Origin: Thereva unica
Taxonomy: Eukaryota > Arthropoda > Insecta > Diptera > Therevidae
Assembly (NCBI GenBank): GCA_949987705.1
Contig: OX465282.1
Span: 38,962,039 to 39,026,038, forward strand
DNA length: 64,000 nt
Direction of reading: 5' to 3'
Part shown: piece by piece, positions 43,797 to 54,037 of the stretch
Layout of the letters: each line of letters begins with the position of its first letter
Position numbering within the stretch: the stretch's first letter is position 1
Position numbers and translations under genes: made by a program
The notes under the pieces: model-generated
The model's database searches: none
The model's input: only the letters and a program-made list of their open reading frames with translations
Told to the model about the DNA's origin: nothing

Positions 43797-44433
43797 CTTT
43801 CATTGCCTCCAATATTTGTCTCCGTTTCCAAATAATTTGGTTGCATGTATGCCCTGTTGAAATTTGAAAAGTTGTATATATTAGTCACAGTGCGTAACGT
43901 GCGCGACAACGTGCATTTTACACTAAAATTATTATTATTTTTAAATGGGGCAATTTCGAGCACCCAATTTTTGTGCTTCCCAGTAAACAATTTGGAGTAA
44001 AGTTTATCGCACGATAAAAGAGCGTAACAAAGCGATATCTTCCGGATGTAAAATTTATCGTAATTTTGTTATATTTTTATATTCTGAATGATATTGTAAG
44101 GACGATAATAATTCGAAAAGAATTCAATTCGTTCTGGCGATAATAGGAAGAAAAGGGAGATATTTATTCTCCTTTTCTCCTCCTTACGATACGAAAACGA
44201 TGTCATTCTATTGCGAACATATCAGAAAGAAGATGTATTTGTGATTCTCTTCCTTCTATCAAACTGGCGAAAAACTTTTCTTCCTTTTCCCTTCATCGGT
44301 AATGCATTGGCAATAAACTTCTCTTCCTTTTTCCATAAACATAACGGTTATTTGGAAATGCGTTCACTTTGGTGATAGCGTTTGGCGTGCGAAGTTCAAA
44401 TTCAAAGTTAGAGTTTCAAAGTTAAAGTTCTTC

Positions 44434-44899
44434 CCCAGCAAACAATTCTTATCTTCCGGAATACAGAAAGCGATTCGCCATCGAAGATATCTCTATCTTC
44501 TGGGATATCGTCTTGACTGCACCGGAAGATAGTTTCGTTGGGAGAAAATGGTCCGCCAATGCGATACCCCCAGAAGAGATCCATGCGTAACAACAAGGCA
44601 ATAATAATGCGAATTGCGGGAGGGAGAAGAAAGCGAATTGAGGAACTATCGCCGAAGGGAATTGTTTTCGTATCGCGTGGAGGATAAGAATTCGTATCGC
44701 TTTCTTCTCCCTCCCGCAATTCGCATTATTATTGCCTTGTTGTTACGCATGGATCTCTTCTGGGGGTATCGCATTGGCGGACCATTTTCTCCCAACGAAA
44801 CTATCTTCCGGTGCAGTCAAGACGATATCCCAGAAGATAGAGATATCTTCGATGGCGAATCGCTTTCTATATTCCGGAAGATAAGAATTGTTTGCTGGG
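44434..44899. mobile_element. 466 bp foldback palindrome inside the Transib
   Basis: The left arm (44434-44638) and right arm (about 44697-44899) are reverse complements over about 203 bp with very few differences, around a ~60 bp loop. The tips are CCCAGCAAACAATTCTTATC. Because of the symmetry, nearly the same ~100-codon open stretch appears on both strands (44408-44719 minus, 44614-44916 plus); I consider it non-coding. No convincing TSD was found. Confidence 0.85.
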
Positions 44900-46000
44900 T
44901 TTTCATTAATAGATAGTTCCACAAACATGTCCCTGCTAATTTCAGCGTTTGAATGTGCTTGCATTTTTTTGTTTCTCTAAAAATGTATTTTGAAAAAAGC
45001 GAAAAAATATGAAAATCACGACTAACGTTAGCATAACGTTTCATAAATAACAACAAACATTTTTGAACATTGAACTATACAAAATGTTTCTACATACCTT
45101 TATTATCATTTTTCATTTTGGAAAATTGAAATCGGACACTTGCTTATAAAGATATGCACTATTTTGTGGAGCACTTTGAAATTAGACAGCGAAGCGTCGC
45201 GCGCGTGTTTTTCCGAGAGGCACTTTCCGACTGGCCGTAAGAAAACAGGTATAGAATATTTTCACCCCAGCTTGTGCGATCTGAATACCCCCAACAATCC
45301 TCTACAAGAAACCATTCCAAAAACATCGATATTCCGACTTTTATTTTTGGGGTTTTGAGCGGGCATTGGGTCGCTTGGAACCACTGTGCGCCGGTTAAAG
45401 TTAGAACAATACTTCTAATTTTTAACACGCCGATTAAGGTTAAGACGATCCGCCGCCGGTTAAAGTTAGAACAATACTTTTTAATAAAACCAAATAATTA
45501 CGCGAAATATTGGGCAAGAACCGTCCGCCGCCCGTTAAGGTTAGATCAACACTTAATTGACTTATTAATTTGTATCGCGGCCGCGGTTCCGAAAAACGGA
45601 AAAACTATTCCCACGCCGCAAGGAAAAAGCTGCCGATCTCAGCAAAAACGGATTTTCTTACCGCCCGAATGTGCAGCAAGCAGACAAGAGTCGAGCAGAA
45701 ACCTGACACCTGAGTCCGATAAGGATAATTTGTATGTAGATCCACGGTGTTTATCACCGTGGATTTCTAAGAAATTATTGCAACGGGCAAATGTGCAATA
45801 TTGCATTTGAATTTCCCGTGTGATAATTTTTTATGAAAGTTAAAAATTTGAAATAAATATGATCGGGTAATTTTTTATAAATGCTAGTTATTTATGAATT
45901 TAGAAGAATAAAATATGACCGGGTAGGAATTTATACTTTCGAACAGCAATGATTATTAAATTTTAGAATCGATTTTTTAGGCGGGTTTTTGTTTATAACA

Positions 46001-47303
46001 ACTCCTTGGGGGGCTCAATAAGAGCAATGCTACGACGCAAAGCAAGGGGGCATTGCTCATATTTAAAAATTTACGGGTTGCGTTTTTGGCGGTTTTAGGG
46101 CTTTATGTACAACGTTTCTACATACTTACACTAATCTTTCATAATTTTTATTTTATTCTAATAGCCTTTAGGGGCGTTTTCATATATTATTATATTATAT
46201 TATATGACTCTCTAGGCTTACATCTCTAAGGGCCGGGCGCATTTTGTCATTTATTATTTTCTACAATGTTTCCTATCTTATTTATTTAATATTTTCTTCT
46301 ACAATTCTTTCTATTTTTTAAAATTCTTTTTACAATTTTTACTTTTCTAATTTTACAAGTTCTAATATTTGGGAAGAACGTTTTATACATTACATACACT
46401 TCTATGAGCTTTCGCCCATTTTGGGATAGTTCTTTGTTTGTTATTTATTTAAGGCCTTTCGCCCAGTAATTCGTTTGATTTTGATTTGTGTATTAATTAC
46501 TACTCTTGACTTTTCCACAATTCTAATTAATTTTACTTCCTTCCACAATGTTTTCTAATTTCTAATGTTTTACCTTCTACATTATTATTATTTAATAATT
46601 TTTTCTTCTCTATTCTTACAAGATCTAATAACTTATTATTATATTTATGCGTTTTAGCCATTACATATAATTTTATGAGTTCGCCCATTTTGGGATAGTT
46701 CTGGGCAGCGTCAAGGAGCGAGTTCGTGGGGTTTGGAAAATGCGTATATCATGAGGAATTAAATTACTAGGTCAGTTAGCGATAGTGAAGTAGGGCCATG
46801 CACAGTGACTGGTTAGTCATTTACTCTAAAAAGGGGTTTCGAACAATAAGAGGAAGTCAGCGTACGCACGGTGCGCTGCAATGAGATAATAAATAAGATA
46901 TTAGTTTTGGTGTAACCTTATTCGTATCCGTGGGCGTAGGTTGGTCGCCATTCGTCTAAATCGGTTTTTATCCGTAAAGCACCGTAAAGGTGGCTTAAAG
47001 CTGTGTTTTATTTTCATAAAAATGGCTTCAAACAGCCGTTGTGGACGGTAACCAATCTCTTATTTATTTCATATGTTGCCAGCTCTTCGAACATTGCGTC
47101 CGTTGTGATCAACGAGATGGTGGGTAAGGCTTAGAGCCTGAATTAGCTGCGAGGAATAGTGGGAATAGTTTGACTACTATGTTAACGGTGGACTGGGGGT
47201 AACTTGCCATTAGAGCCGTTTATTTGGGTGCGAATGTGAATGTGTGAAAATTGGTACATATTTAACTTAACGGTATTATTATTCTATTATGGAGTTCTGT
47301 AAT
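46001..47303 (-). other. 3' noncoding region of the gypsy element
   Basis: Between the pol stop and LTR B, about 1.3 kb AT-rich with no gene. Homologous to 40689-42145. The purine-rich stretch next to the LTR (CCCCAAGGAGT on the minus strand) is a weak polypurine-tract candidate. Confidence 0.6.
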
Positions 47304-50300
47304 TTATTCGTAGAAGGGTTTCAGGCGGTTATTATGAACTACGATTTGTTTGTTACCTATTTTAATTTTGGTGTTCACGGGGCTTGTAATTGCTACTATA
47401 GGATAAGGACCTCTCCAGATGGCAGATAGTTTACCCTTCCGGTTTTCGCTTTTTATAAGGACTTGGTCGCCAACATGGAAGGTGTGGGTTCTAGTGGTTT
47501 GGTCATAGTGGGCTTTAGATTTCTGTTTACTTGCTAGTAAATTTTGCCGGGCTATTGAGTATGTCTTTTGTAGTTTATACTTTAGAAGGTGGTAGTAGCT
47601 TTCGTGATTGTATAGTGGCTCGGGATCCTTTTTTAGATTTGAAGGGACATCAGGCGAGAAACCGTAAAGACAGTCCATGGGAGTTAGCTTAGTGCTGTCG
47701 TGAATACTATTATTATAGACGAACGCGGCCGTTCGTAAGTATTGATCCCATGATTTGGGGTTTTGGTCCGTGATACTACGCAAATATTCTACTAGGGGCC
47801 TGTGGGCCCGTTCTAGAGCGCCGTTGGATTGGGGATGATAGGCGGAAGTTTGTAGTTTCTTAATTTTTAGGAGTTTGCATAGGTCCTTGAATAAGCCACT
47901 GAGAAAGTTGGTGCCCTGGTCGGTTACTATGCTTTTCGGTATCCCGTAGCGGGTAATAATTTGGTCAAAGACTATCTGCGCAACGGTTTTGGCTTCGGCG
48001 TTCGGAATAGCATAGCAATCTAGGAACTTGCTTAAGTTATCTTGAAATGTTAAGATGTACAGGTTTCCGGAATTAGTAGTTTCTAGGGGTCCCACTATGT
48101 CGAGATATACCTTGTCGAATGGTCTTTCGGCCACGTCTGTGATTACCATCGGCATTTTGAGGGCCGGCGTGGACTTATTTGTCTGACACTTTCTACATTT
48201 ACGAATATATTTCCCTATGTCCCTGAGCATATGGCGCCACCAGTACTTTCTACGGATTCGTTTATATGTTTTGATTACGCCCTGATGTCCTCCCAAAGCG
48301 GAGTCATGATAGTCTTTCAGGATGGTGGCTATCTCTTCGGGATCTGTGATTACCGTGATTTTGGGCTTTTGATTAATTTCAGCCTCTTGAGGGGGGTTGG
48401 TTTCGACTAATGTGTCCACGGGGTTCTGCGAAATTGGGGATTCGGGTGAATTGAGTGGTTGGTCATCTGAGTTTTTAATACCGTTGCCTTCGGGGGCAAT
48501 GCCTACATCTGTTACCTCAATTAGGGCCTCTTGTTCGGGCGTAGGATTTTGTCTTTCGCCTCGTGCTTGGGCACGGGTGACTACGTTGCATCTTTGGTTG
48601 TGGCCTCCTGGGGGAGGTTCCATGGGTGAGTGGACTACTGCTTTGACAGTGGAAGTTTGTTGAGTCTTGGTGTCTTGCGGAATACGACTGAGGGCGTCGG
48701 CATTAGTATTATATTTGCCGGGTTTGTATTCAATATTGTAATCGTATTCGGAGAGCTTGTGGTGGAAGCGCACCAATCGGGTGGTAGGGTCTTTTACGTT
48801 GAATACTCCTTTCAACGGTTTGTGATCAGTATACACTGTGAATGTGCGACCTTGTAGGTAGCACCTGAAATTTTTCACAGCCCAGACTATTGCTAAAAGC
48901 TCCTTCTCTATGGTGGAGTAATTACGCTCAGCCTTGTTCAGGGTTCGACTGGCGTAGGCAATGGGTTGGTCTTTTCCAACTTCCCCTTGTGAAAGTACGG
49001 CCCCAAGGGCTTCACTACTGGCATCTGTAGTCAGATTAAAGGGTTTAGTGAAGTCGGGGTAGATTAGTAGGGGGGGGTTGACCAGTGCTGCCTTGATTTG
49101 GTCGAAGGCTTCTTGGCATCTAGGGGTCCAAGAGAATTTTACGTCCTTACGGAGAAGGTTGGTTAGAGGTCGGACGATTTTTGAGAAATCGGGAATAAAT
49201 TTTCTATAGTAATTCGCGAGTCCGATGAAAGATTGGACCTGGCGTATAGTGCGTGGTTCCGGGTATTCTTGGACGCACGCCGTCTTCTTGGGGTCTGGGA
49301 GCGCTCCTTTCTCTGAGCAGATGTGCCCTAAGTAGACTACCTCCTTTCGTAGGAATTGGCACTTTTCGGACTGCAACTTGAGGTTATGCTCCCTCAGTTT
49401 GTCGAAAACCTTTCTGAGCTTCTGGTTGTGGTCTTCTAGGCTCTTACCATAGATGACAATGTCATCTAGGTAGACGAAACATTCTAGGCCCTGAAGGCCG
49501 GTGAGTACGTAGTTCATTAGTCTTTGGAACGTAGCCGGGGCTCCTTTTAGCCCGAACGGCATACGTTTGAACTCGTAGTGCCCGTAATTGGTACTGAAGG
49601 CGGTTTTATCTTGATCCCTGGGATCGACCAGAACTTGGTGATAGCCGCTTGCTAGATCAAGAGTGGTGAAGTAACGTGAGTGTCCTAGCTGGTCTAAGAC
49701 CTCTTCTATGCGTGGCAATGGGAAGGCGTCGCCAATTGTTTTTTCGTTAAGTTTACGAAAATCGACGACGACACGCCACTTTTTCTCACCGTCGGCGCCT
49801 GCCTTCTTGGGAACTAGTAGGAGAGGGGAGTTCCATGGGCTTTTGCTAGGCTGTACTATATCGTTTTCCAGCATTTCTTGTAATTGATCATTTATTATCT
49901 GCCTCTGACTTTCTGGCAGTCGGTACATTTTCTGGTTTATGGGTGCCTGATCCCGTATTAAAGGTATTTCGTGTTGGATGGCGGTTGTATGAGTGAGGAG
50001 ATCGCCCCTTAGATGGAAAATATCGTGGTATTCGTAGCAGAGGTCGGTAATCGACTGTCTTTCTTCCGCGCTTAGGTTTTCGTCCAGATTGAACTCCTTT
50101 TTGATCTGTTCTAAGCGGGCTTCGAGGTCTTGAGAGACCGAGTATTCGGGGTTTGGAAATGAATACCGGATGTTTTTAATTCTTGCCTCGGTTTTGCTCT
50201 TTGGGGTTTGCGTACCTAATCTTTTGCTTTTTAGAAGTTTAGAGGCAGGGGTGTATGGTGCCTTTGCTTGGGAAGTTGTTCCCTTTTTCTTTTTTATGGG

Positions 50301-51521
50301 TGAGGGTGATGGAGTTTGTTGGCCAACGTTGGGGCTCTTGTACTCGCAAGCACCGTTAGTTTGGTAGGAGCCTTGCGGGCTATCTTGGTCGGCGCACTTA
50401 GAGTTGCATGCGGACCATATCGTTATTAGATGATTGATTAGGAATAGAGCGACTGTGTTTAAGAAAGTACGAATGGCAGTTAGACTGGGGATCTCTGAGG
50501 CATATGTTTCAGGGACCATGGGGGCCAAATCTATGGTGGGTTGTTTTACTACGGTTGGCCGTGGTATCGCTTGAAGTGGTATTATTACATATTTGCTGGT
50601 TGGGACCAGTGTTAGGTTAAGTGCGGATATGGACACTGGGATGTTGGTACTGTTAAGAATGCTTACCGGAACTGTGTCCTTTCCCTTGGGTAAAAGGCTA
50701 TTTGAGAGGAATACTCCGGGTTTTAGTTCCTGAGACAGACAGACCATTTCTTCCTTTAGGTTTAGCGGCACTGCGATTATTTGTTGGGTACGGGCCGGCA
50801 CTCGCGTCGCCAGTCCCAATTCTATCGTAGTCCGTATAGGTTCCCTTTGACTTTCGATTTTGTCAGTCGACCTTTGGGTTTTGCAGTCAGCCTCCGGGTT
50901 AGGGGCCTTGGAGACAGTATGGGTTTCCATACTGTGCCTCACTTCGACTGCCCGTTCTTTGGGCGAATGTTCGTCGAATGTCAATGGAACGCTAAACTCT
51001 TCAGGGTTTGTTATTGTGCGAGGGAACTTCAAACTTCGGTTAGGCCCCTCTACGTGGCAATTATCCGAGATGAAGTCGTACCCTAATAATCCATCGTTCA
51101 GAAAGTCTGGTGTATCCTCTACTACCTGGAAAGAGCTAGGGATTTTAGTGGGGAGGTCGAAATTTCCTTGACAGCTCCCTATGGTTTCTGTAGTTCCGGC
51201 AGGGGTTAGGAGGGTGCATTTTTCTTCCTGATTTATTTTGACCTGGGATTTAAGCCTATTTTGTTTGATAACGCTTACCTCAGCGCCGGTGTCCACTACT
51301 AATTTGACTTTGCCTTTACGGCTGATATCTAAGGGTAAGGTAGCTAGTGGAAGTTTGACTCGGGGCGACTGAGGTGTACCCTTGGGAGTGAGTGGACTTA
51401 TTGTTGTCGGGCCAGGGAATTTTGGCTCGACGGCTCGTCGTTTCCCTGCTGCTTTTCTTCCCACATTCTCTTCTGAGCGCACTCGCTTACTACGTGGCTT
51501 CGGCGGCCACAAAAATCGCAC
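47304..51521 (-). CDS. pol: Gypsy Pol polyprotein (protease, RT, RNase H, integrase), intact frame
   Basis: 1405 codons without a stop. Order: protease (LVVDTGAEVSVIKQ, about residue 75; LLGYDFI); Pro/Lys-rich linker with a hydrophobic patch (about 345-370); RT (SPWNSPLLLVPKKAGADGE, WRVVVDFRKLNEKT, FTTLDLASGYHQV, RMPFGLKGAPATFQRLMNY, CFVYLDDIVIYG with catalytic YLDD); RNase H ([47 protein letters not shown]); integrase (HDSALGGHQGVIKTYKRIRR, CRKCQTNK; DIVGPL, TDQGTNFLSG, HPQSNGALERAHR); and the C-terminal GDQVLIKSENRKGKLSAIWR, 412/mdg1-like. It overlaps gag by 124 nt in the -1 frame and is probably made by frameshifting, so the ATG at 51521 is likely not used. It appears potentially functional. 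Confidence 0.95.
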   Translation of the reverse strand: MRFLWPPKPRSKRVRSEENVGRKAAGKRRAVEPKFPGPTTISPLTPKGTPQSPRVKLPLATLPLDISRKGKVKLVVDTGAEVSVIKQNRLKSQVKINQEEKCTLLTPAGTTETIGSCQGNFDLPTKIPSSFQVVEDTPDFLNDGLLGYDFISDNCHVEGPNRSLKFPRTITNPEEFSVPLTFDEHSPKERAVEVRHSMETHTVSKAPNPEADCKTQRSTDKIESQREPIRTTIELGLATRVPARTQQIIAVPLNLKEEMVCLSQELKPGVFLSNSLLPKGKDTVPVSILNSTNIPVSISALNLTLVPTSKYVIIPLQAIPRPTVVKQPTIDLAPMVPETYASEIPSLTAIRTFLNTVALFLINHLITIWSACNSKCADQDSPQGSYQTNGACEYKSPNVGQQTPSPSPIKKKKGTTSQAKAPYTPASKLLKSKRLGTQTPKSKTEARIKNIRYSFPNPEYSVSQDLEARLEQIKKEFNLDENLSAEERQSITDLCYEYHDIFHLRGDLLTHTTAIQHEIPLIRDQAPINQKMYRLPESQRQIINDQLQEMLENDIVQPSKSPWNSPLLLVPKKAGADGEKKWRVVVDFRKLNEKTIGDAFPLPRIEEVLDQLGHSRYFTTLDLASGYHQVLVDPRDQDKTAFSTNYGHYEFKRMPFGLKGAPATFQRLMNYVLTGLQGLECFVYLDDIVIYGKSLEDHNQKLRKVFDKLREHNLKLQSEKCQFLRKEVVYLGHICSEKGALPDPKKTACVQEYPEPRTIRQVQSFIGLANYYRKFIPDFSKIVRPLTNLLRKDVKFSWTPRCQEAFDQIKAALVNPPLLIYPDFTKPFNLTTDASSEALGAVLSQGEVGKDQPIAYASRTLNKAERNYSTIEKELLAIVWAVKNFRCYLQGRTFTVYTDHKPLKGVFNVKDPTTRLVRFHHKLSEYDYNIEYKPGKYNTNADALSRIPQDTKTQQTSTVKAVVHSPMEPPPGGHNQRCNVVTRAQARGERQNPTPEQEALIEVTDVGIAPEGNGIKNSDDQPLNSPESPISQNPVDTLVETNPPQEAEINQKPKITVITDPEEIATILKDYHDSALGGHQGVIKTYKRIRRKYWWRHMLRDIGKYIRKCRKCQTNKSTPALKMPMVITDVAERPFDKVYLDIVGPLETTNSGNLYILTFQDNLSKFLDCYAIPNAEAKTVAQIVFDQIITRYGIPKSIVTDQGTNFLSGLFKDLCKLLKIKKLQTSAYHPQSNGALERAHRPLVEYLRSITDQNPKSWDQYLRTAAFVYNNSIHDSTKLTPMDCLYGFSPDVPSNLKKDPEPLYNHESYYHLLKYKLQKTYSIARQNLLASKQKSKAHYDQTTRTHTFHVGDQVLIKSENRKGKLSAIWRGPYPIVAITSPVNTKIKIGNKQIVVHNNRLKPFYE

Positions 51522-53482
51522 TTTCGGCTTACCTGGTACACTCGTGGGGTTCTTTTACTAGGTGCGTTTGGATTGGGTTGGCCCGATCCGGGGTGAGGAC
51601 TCCTTCTATTGTCATCAGCCCTACCCTGGGAGTTCATATAATTATTCGGCGGGTAATTTTGAGGTGGGGTGTTGTTGTAATTATTATAGGGATTTTGTAA
51701 GGGGGGCCCGTTCCTGACCATGGCTTGATTACGTTCATACTTAAGTCGGCGACACTCTCTGACGTCGTGCCCATAATTTTGGCAGTGTGAACATAATGGG
51801 GTGTTTTTACGCTTCATACATTCGCTGTATGTGTGTCCCCGTCGTCGGCAGAAGGTGCAAGTTATGTTTGCGAGTGTTTGGGACTGTGTAGATCTGTTGG
51901 AAAAGGAACTAGGCTGAGGTACTCTTTCTTGTGTGAGTGGTAGTGTTTGGTTAACGAAGTGTTGTGTTGTCTGTGGTGCGGGCGTTGGTGACTGATAGAT
52001 GGGGTATTGTTGTGGTGTTAAGGGCGGTGGTGACTGGTATATGGAGTGTTGTTGTTGTTGTATGAGCGGTGGTGGCAATGGAGTGTTAGCAGATGGGGCT
52101 GAGTTAGGGGGTATCAGCGATGCCGTGGGGGTGATTCCATGCGTGGGTGCCCAGCTTATATTACTTTGGAAGGGATTATTTTGTGAGAGGGGGATCCCAG
52201 AGGGCGGATTGCTGGGTACTGGCTGACTCATAGCGTACGTCGTGGGGGTTGTGTTAGGCTGCAGGTGCATGACTGTTAGTTGCAGGCGTTCCATATCTAA
52301 TGCCTTTTGAATTAATGTATCCAGTGTTTGATCTTCTAAGGTAAGAAGGTATTGGCAGAGGTAGGGGTTATTGACCCCGCTTTTAAGAGCATCTTTTGCA
52401 AAGTCATTAAGCTGCGCCTGTACTGTTTGGACACTTGCGGCACCATACTTGGTGGTGGCCGCCTCTTTGCAAGATTGTAACATCTGCTTAATTCGAGCCG
52501 TGAAGGCTATCAGGGTCTCTAAGGGATATTGCCGCAGAGTGATTAGTTTGTTTACCAGTTCCTGGTAAGTTTCTCTGGGCAGGTATGTTTGATTAAGTAA
52601 TTTTTCAGCCTCTTCGAATGTGGCTGGTTGAGTGGAGGCTATTAATTGGTAGGCTTCGCCTCGTAGCCTCGTGGGATAGATCTGTAAAAAGGCTGGTTTG
52701 TCTGTGTCGTTCAGACACTGAACCACGCGGTGACAACATCCCAAAAACGTTTGTAGATCTATCACTATATTGGGGGATTGACCGCCTGAGAAAATAGGAA
52801 CTAATTCGGAAGTGAGACGGGCGACTTTTGTATAATCCGCCATTTTGAGGGGCTTTATATTTTTATAGGCGGGATCTTCTAAGGTAAGCTCCTTTTCGGA
52901 GTCTGAAAATGATACACTAACCCAATTAAGTAGCACTTCGGCCTTACTTGGGTCCCTGACGCTACTCGCAGAATTATCTAATTCCTGCCTACTTAAATTT
53001 TGAGGATCTTCTATTTCCTTACTTTCTAGGGGGTTTAGGCTCGGGAATTCTTTAAAATCCTGGATCTCCTGTACGAACTTCTTGGTAGCTTCTCTAAATT
53101 GATCTATCTGGGCGAGTCTTTGCCCGTGGCTCTTAGCTACTTGTTTATTGAGTAAGTCGTACTGGGGGATCGAAGATTTTTTGCCTTCCCTGGCTTCTTT
53201 ATACAAATGGTCTAAATAGGCTTGTAGACTTACTTGACTAGGTCCTGTTCTTATTCGCCCGCTGCGTAGTCTGCTTGGTGATAACGGTGCAGTGAGTGGT
53301 GTTGTGGATGTGTCTGGTGTGGCAATGGGCACCTGTAGGGCTGCTACTGTTGATTGTAGTTCAGGAACTGTTGATTGTAGTGCTGGGGTAGAAGTAGCTG
53401 GAATTACGCCTGTGGTTATCGATGGCGTTTCTGGATCGCTGGAGCTGGAATCGTTGAGTGGATTTTTGCTGTCCGACATCAA
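51398..53482 (-). CDS. gag: Gypsy Gag polyprotein, intact
   Basis: 694 codons. Ser/Thr/Pro-rich N-terminus, then basic SRLRSGRIRTGPSQVS, a helical capsid region (ELVPIFSGGQSPNIVIDLQT, LINQTYLPRETYQELVNKL-like stretch, QYPLETLIAFTARIKQML), a Pro/Gln-rich spacer, and three CCHC knuckles (CTFCRRRGHTYSEC, CSHCQNYGHDVREC, CDFCGRRSHVVSEC). It forms particles and packages the RNA. Start ATG 53482; another Met follows at once. It is unusually long for a gypsy Gag because of the N-terminal and Pro-rich segments. No stop interrupts it. Confidence 0.9.
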   Translation of the reverse strand: MMSDSKNPLNDSSSSDPETPSITTGVIPATSTPALQSTVPELQSTVAALQVPIATPDTSTTPLTAPLSPSRLRSGRIRTGPSQVSLQAYLDHLYKEAREGKKSSIPQYDLLNKQVAKSHGQRLAQIDQFREATKKFVQEIQDFKEFPSLNPLESKEIEDPQNLSRQELDNSASSVRDPSKAEVLLNWVSVSFSDSEKELTLEDPAYKNIKPLKMADYTKVARLTSELVPIFSGGQSPNIVIDLQTFLGCCHRVVQCLNDTDKPAFLQIYPTRLRGEAYQLIASTQPATFEEAEKLLNQTYLPRETYQELVNKLITLRQYPLETLIAFTARIKQMLQSCKEAATTKYGAASVQTVQAQLNDFAKDALKSGVNNPYLCQYLLTLEDQTLDTLIQKALDMERLQLTVMHLQPNTTPTTYAMSQPVPSNPPSGIPLSQNNPFQSNISWAPTHGITPTASLIPPNSAPSANTPLPPPLIQQQQHSIYQSPPPLTPQQYPIYQSPTPAPQTTQHFVNQTLPLTQERVPQPSSFSNRSTQSQTLANITCTFCRRRGHTYSECMKRKNTPLCSHCQNYGHDVRECRRLKYERNQAMVRNGPPLQNPYNNYNNTPPQNYPPNNYMNSQGRADDNRRSPHPGSGQPNPNAPSKRTPRVYQVSRKCDFCGRRSHVVSECAQKRMWEEKQQGNDEPSSQNSLARQQ
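51440..51446 (-). promoter_or_regulatory. Candidate -1 ribosomal frameshift heptamer G GGA AAC
   Basis: The minus strand reads CAG GGA AAC in the gag frame, so GGGAAAC is phased as X XXY YYZ. It lies within the gag/pol overlap, and a -1 slip enters the pol frame (…RRAVEPK). GGGAAAC is a known slippery class. A GC-rich stretch follows, but I did not derive a pseudoknot. Confidence 0.65.
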
Positions 53483-54037
53483 CTATTGAGCAGGGGTGAA
53501 GCCCGCGTAAGTCCCTCGATGAAATTACAATGGGGGTGAGCGCGTGCCCGCCTGGAGCAGAGGCACCGTGGATGAACACCCCCGAGCGAAGATTTTAGAA
53601 AAGCTAAAGGCCTTTAGCTTACTGGCCTCACTTTAATTCACTTTAATTACAGGTTAGTAATGTTGAAGGGCTAATAGTCGAAGCCCTTGATGATTTTAAC
53701 GTTGATTCTTGATGATTTAACTTGGGATTCCCACGTCGGGGGAGCGTCTATAGTTAAAACGTCCCCTTGTTGGTTCTTAACGAACTTTATCCTGGGCAGG
53801 GATGAAGCCCGCGTTAGTCCACCGGTGGCACCTTTGGGTGCGTTGCAGGGCAGGGAGGTTTCTACCACCTATAGTTGTAACTGCCCTGTTCGTTGTTCGC
53901 ATAGGATCCGGGGTCAGTGCCTCTTTGATCTCGTGCCCTCAGAACTAGGCTCGGTCCTGAGTTTAAGGGTTAGGGTGCCAATACCCAGCACTTGATCAAA
54001 TGATAGGCTCGCTCGGATCCTACCGGCTGCGCCAAAA
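53483..54037 (-). other. Gypsy leader and primer-binding site
   Basis: Noncoding 5' leader. The minus strand carries TGGCGCAGCCGGTAGGATC (54034-54016) three bases inside LTR C, the place and TGG start of a primer-binding site; I cannot name the tRNA with certainty. A GAAGCCCGCGT(A/T)AGTCC block occurs twice (near 53498 and 53806), a partial internal duplication. Confidence 0.7.

Larger units (their letters stand above)
42690..45388 (-). mobile_element. Transib-family DNA transposon with RSS-like ends, TSD CGCCG
   Basis: Both ends read inward CACAGTGGTTCCAAGCGAC and continue ..CAATGCC(T/C)GCTCAAAACCC, about 39 bp with two mismatches. CGCCG is duplicated at 42685-42689 and 45389-45393, and its removal restores the LTR minisatellite. 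A CAC start, a 5 bp GC-rich CGNCG-type target and a RAG1-like transposase are the marks of Transib. The length of 2.7 kb is near that of autonomous members, but most of the transposase is missing and a foldback element fills part of the interior. Confidence 0.9.
42146..46000 (-). repeat. LTR B of the gypsy element, split by a Transib transposon
   Basis: Starts TGTTATATATTTTTTTCAC, ends GCGGGTTTTTGTTTATAACA; about 1.15 kb without the Transib. From 45394 to 46000 it is nearly identical to LTR C (54735-55334), so B and C are the LTR pair of the complete element. Its left end (CCCTCAGGGCTTTCACC) instead resembles LTR A. LTR B is therefore a mosaic. Confidence 0.8.

Noticed and set aside
44408..44916. 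Two ~100-codon frames on opposite strands with the same peptide
   Set aside because: Product of the foldback palindrome, not two genes.
51781..53482. Host zinc-finger protein (three CCHC motifs)
   Set aside because: Knuckle spacing, overlap with pol in the -1 frame and position between LTRs show it is Gag.
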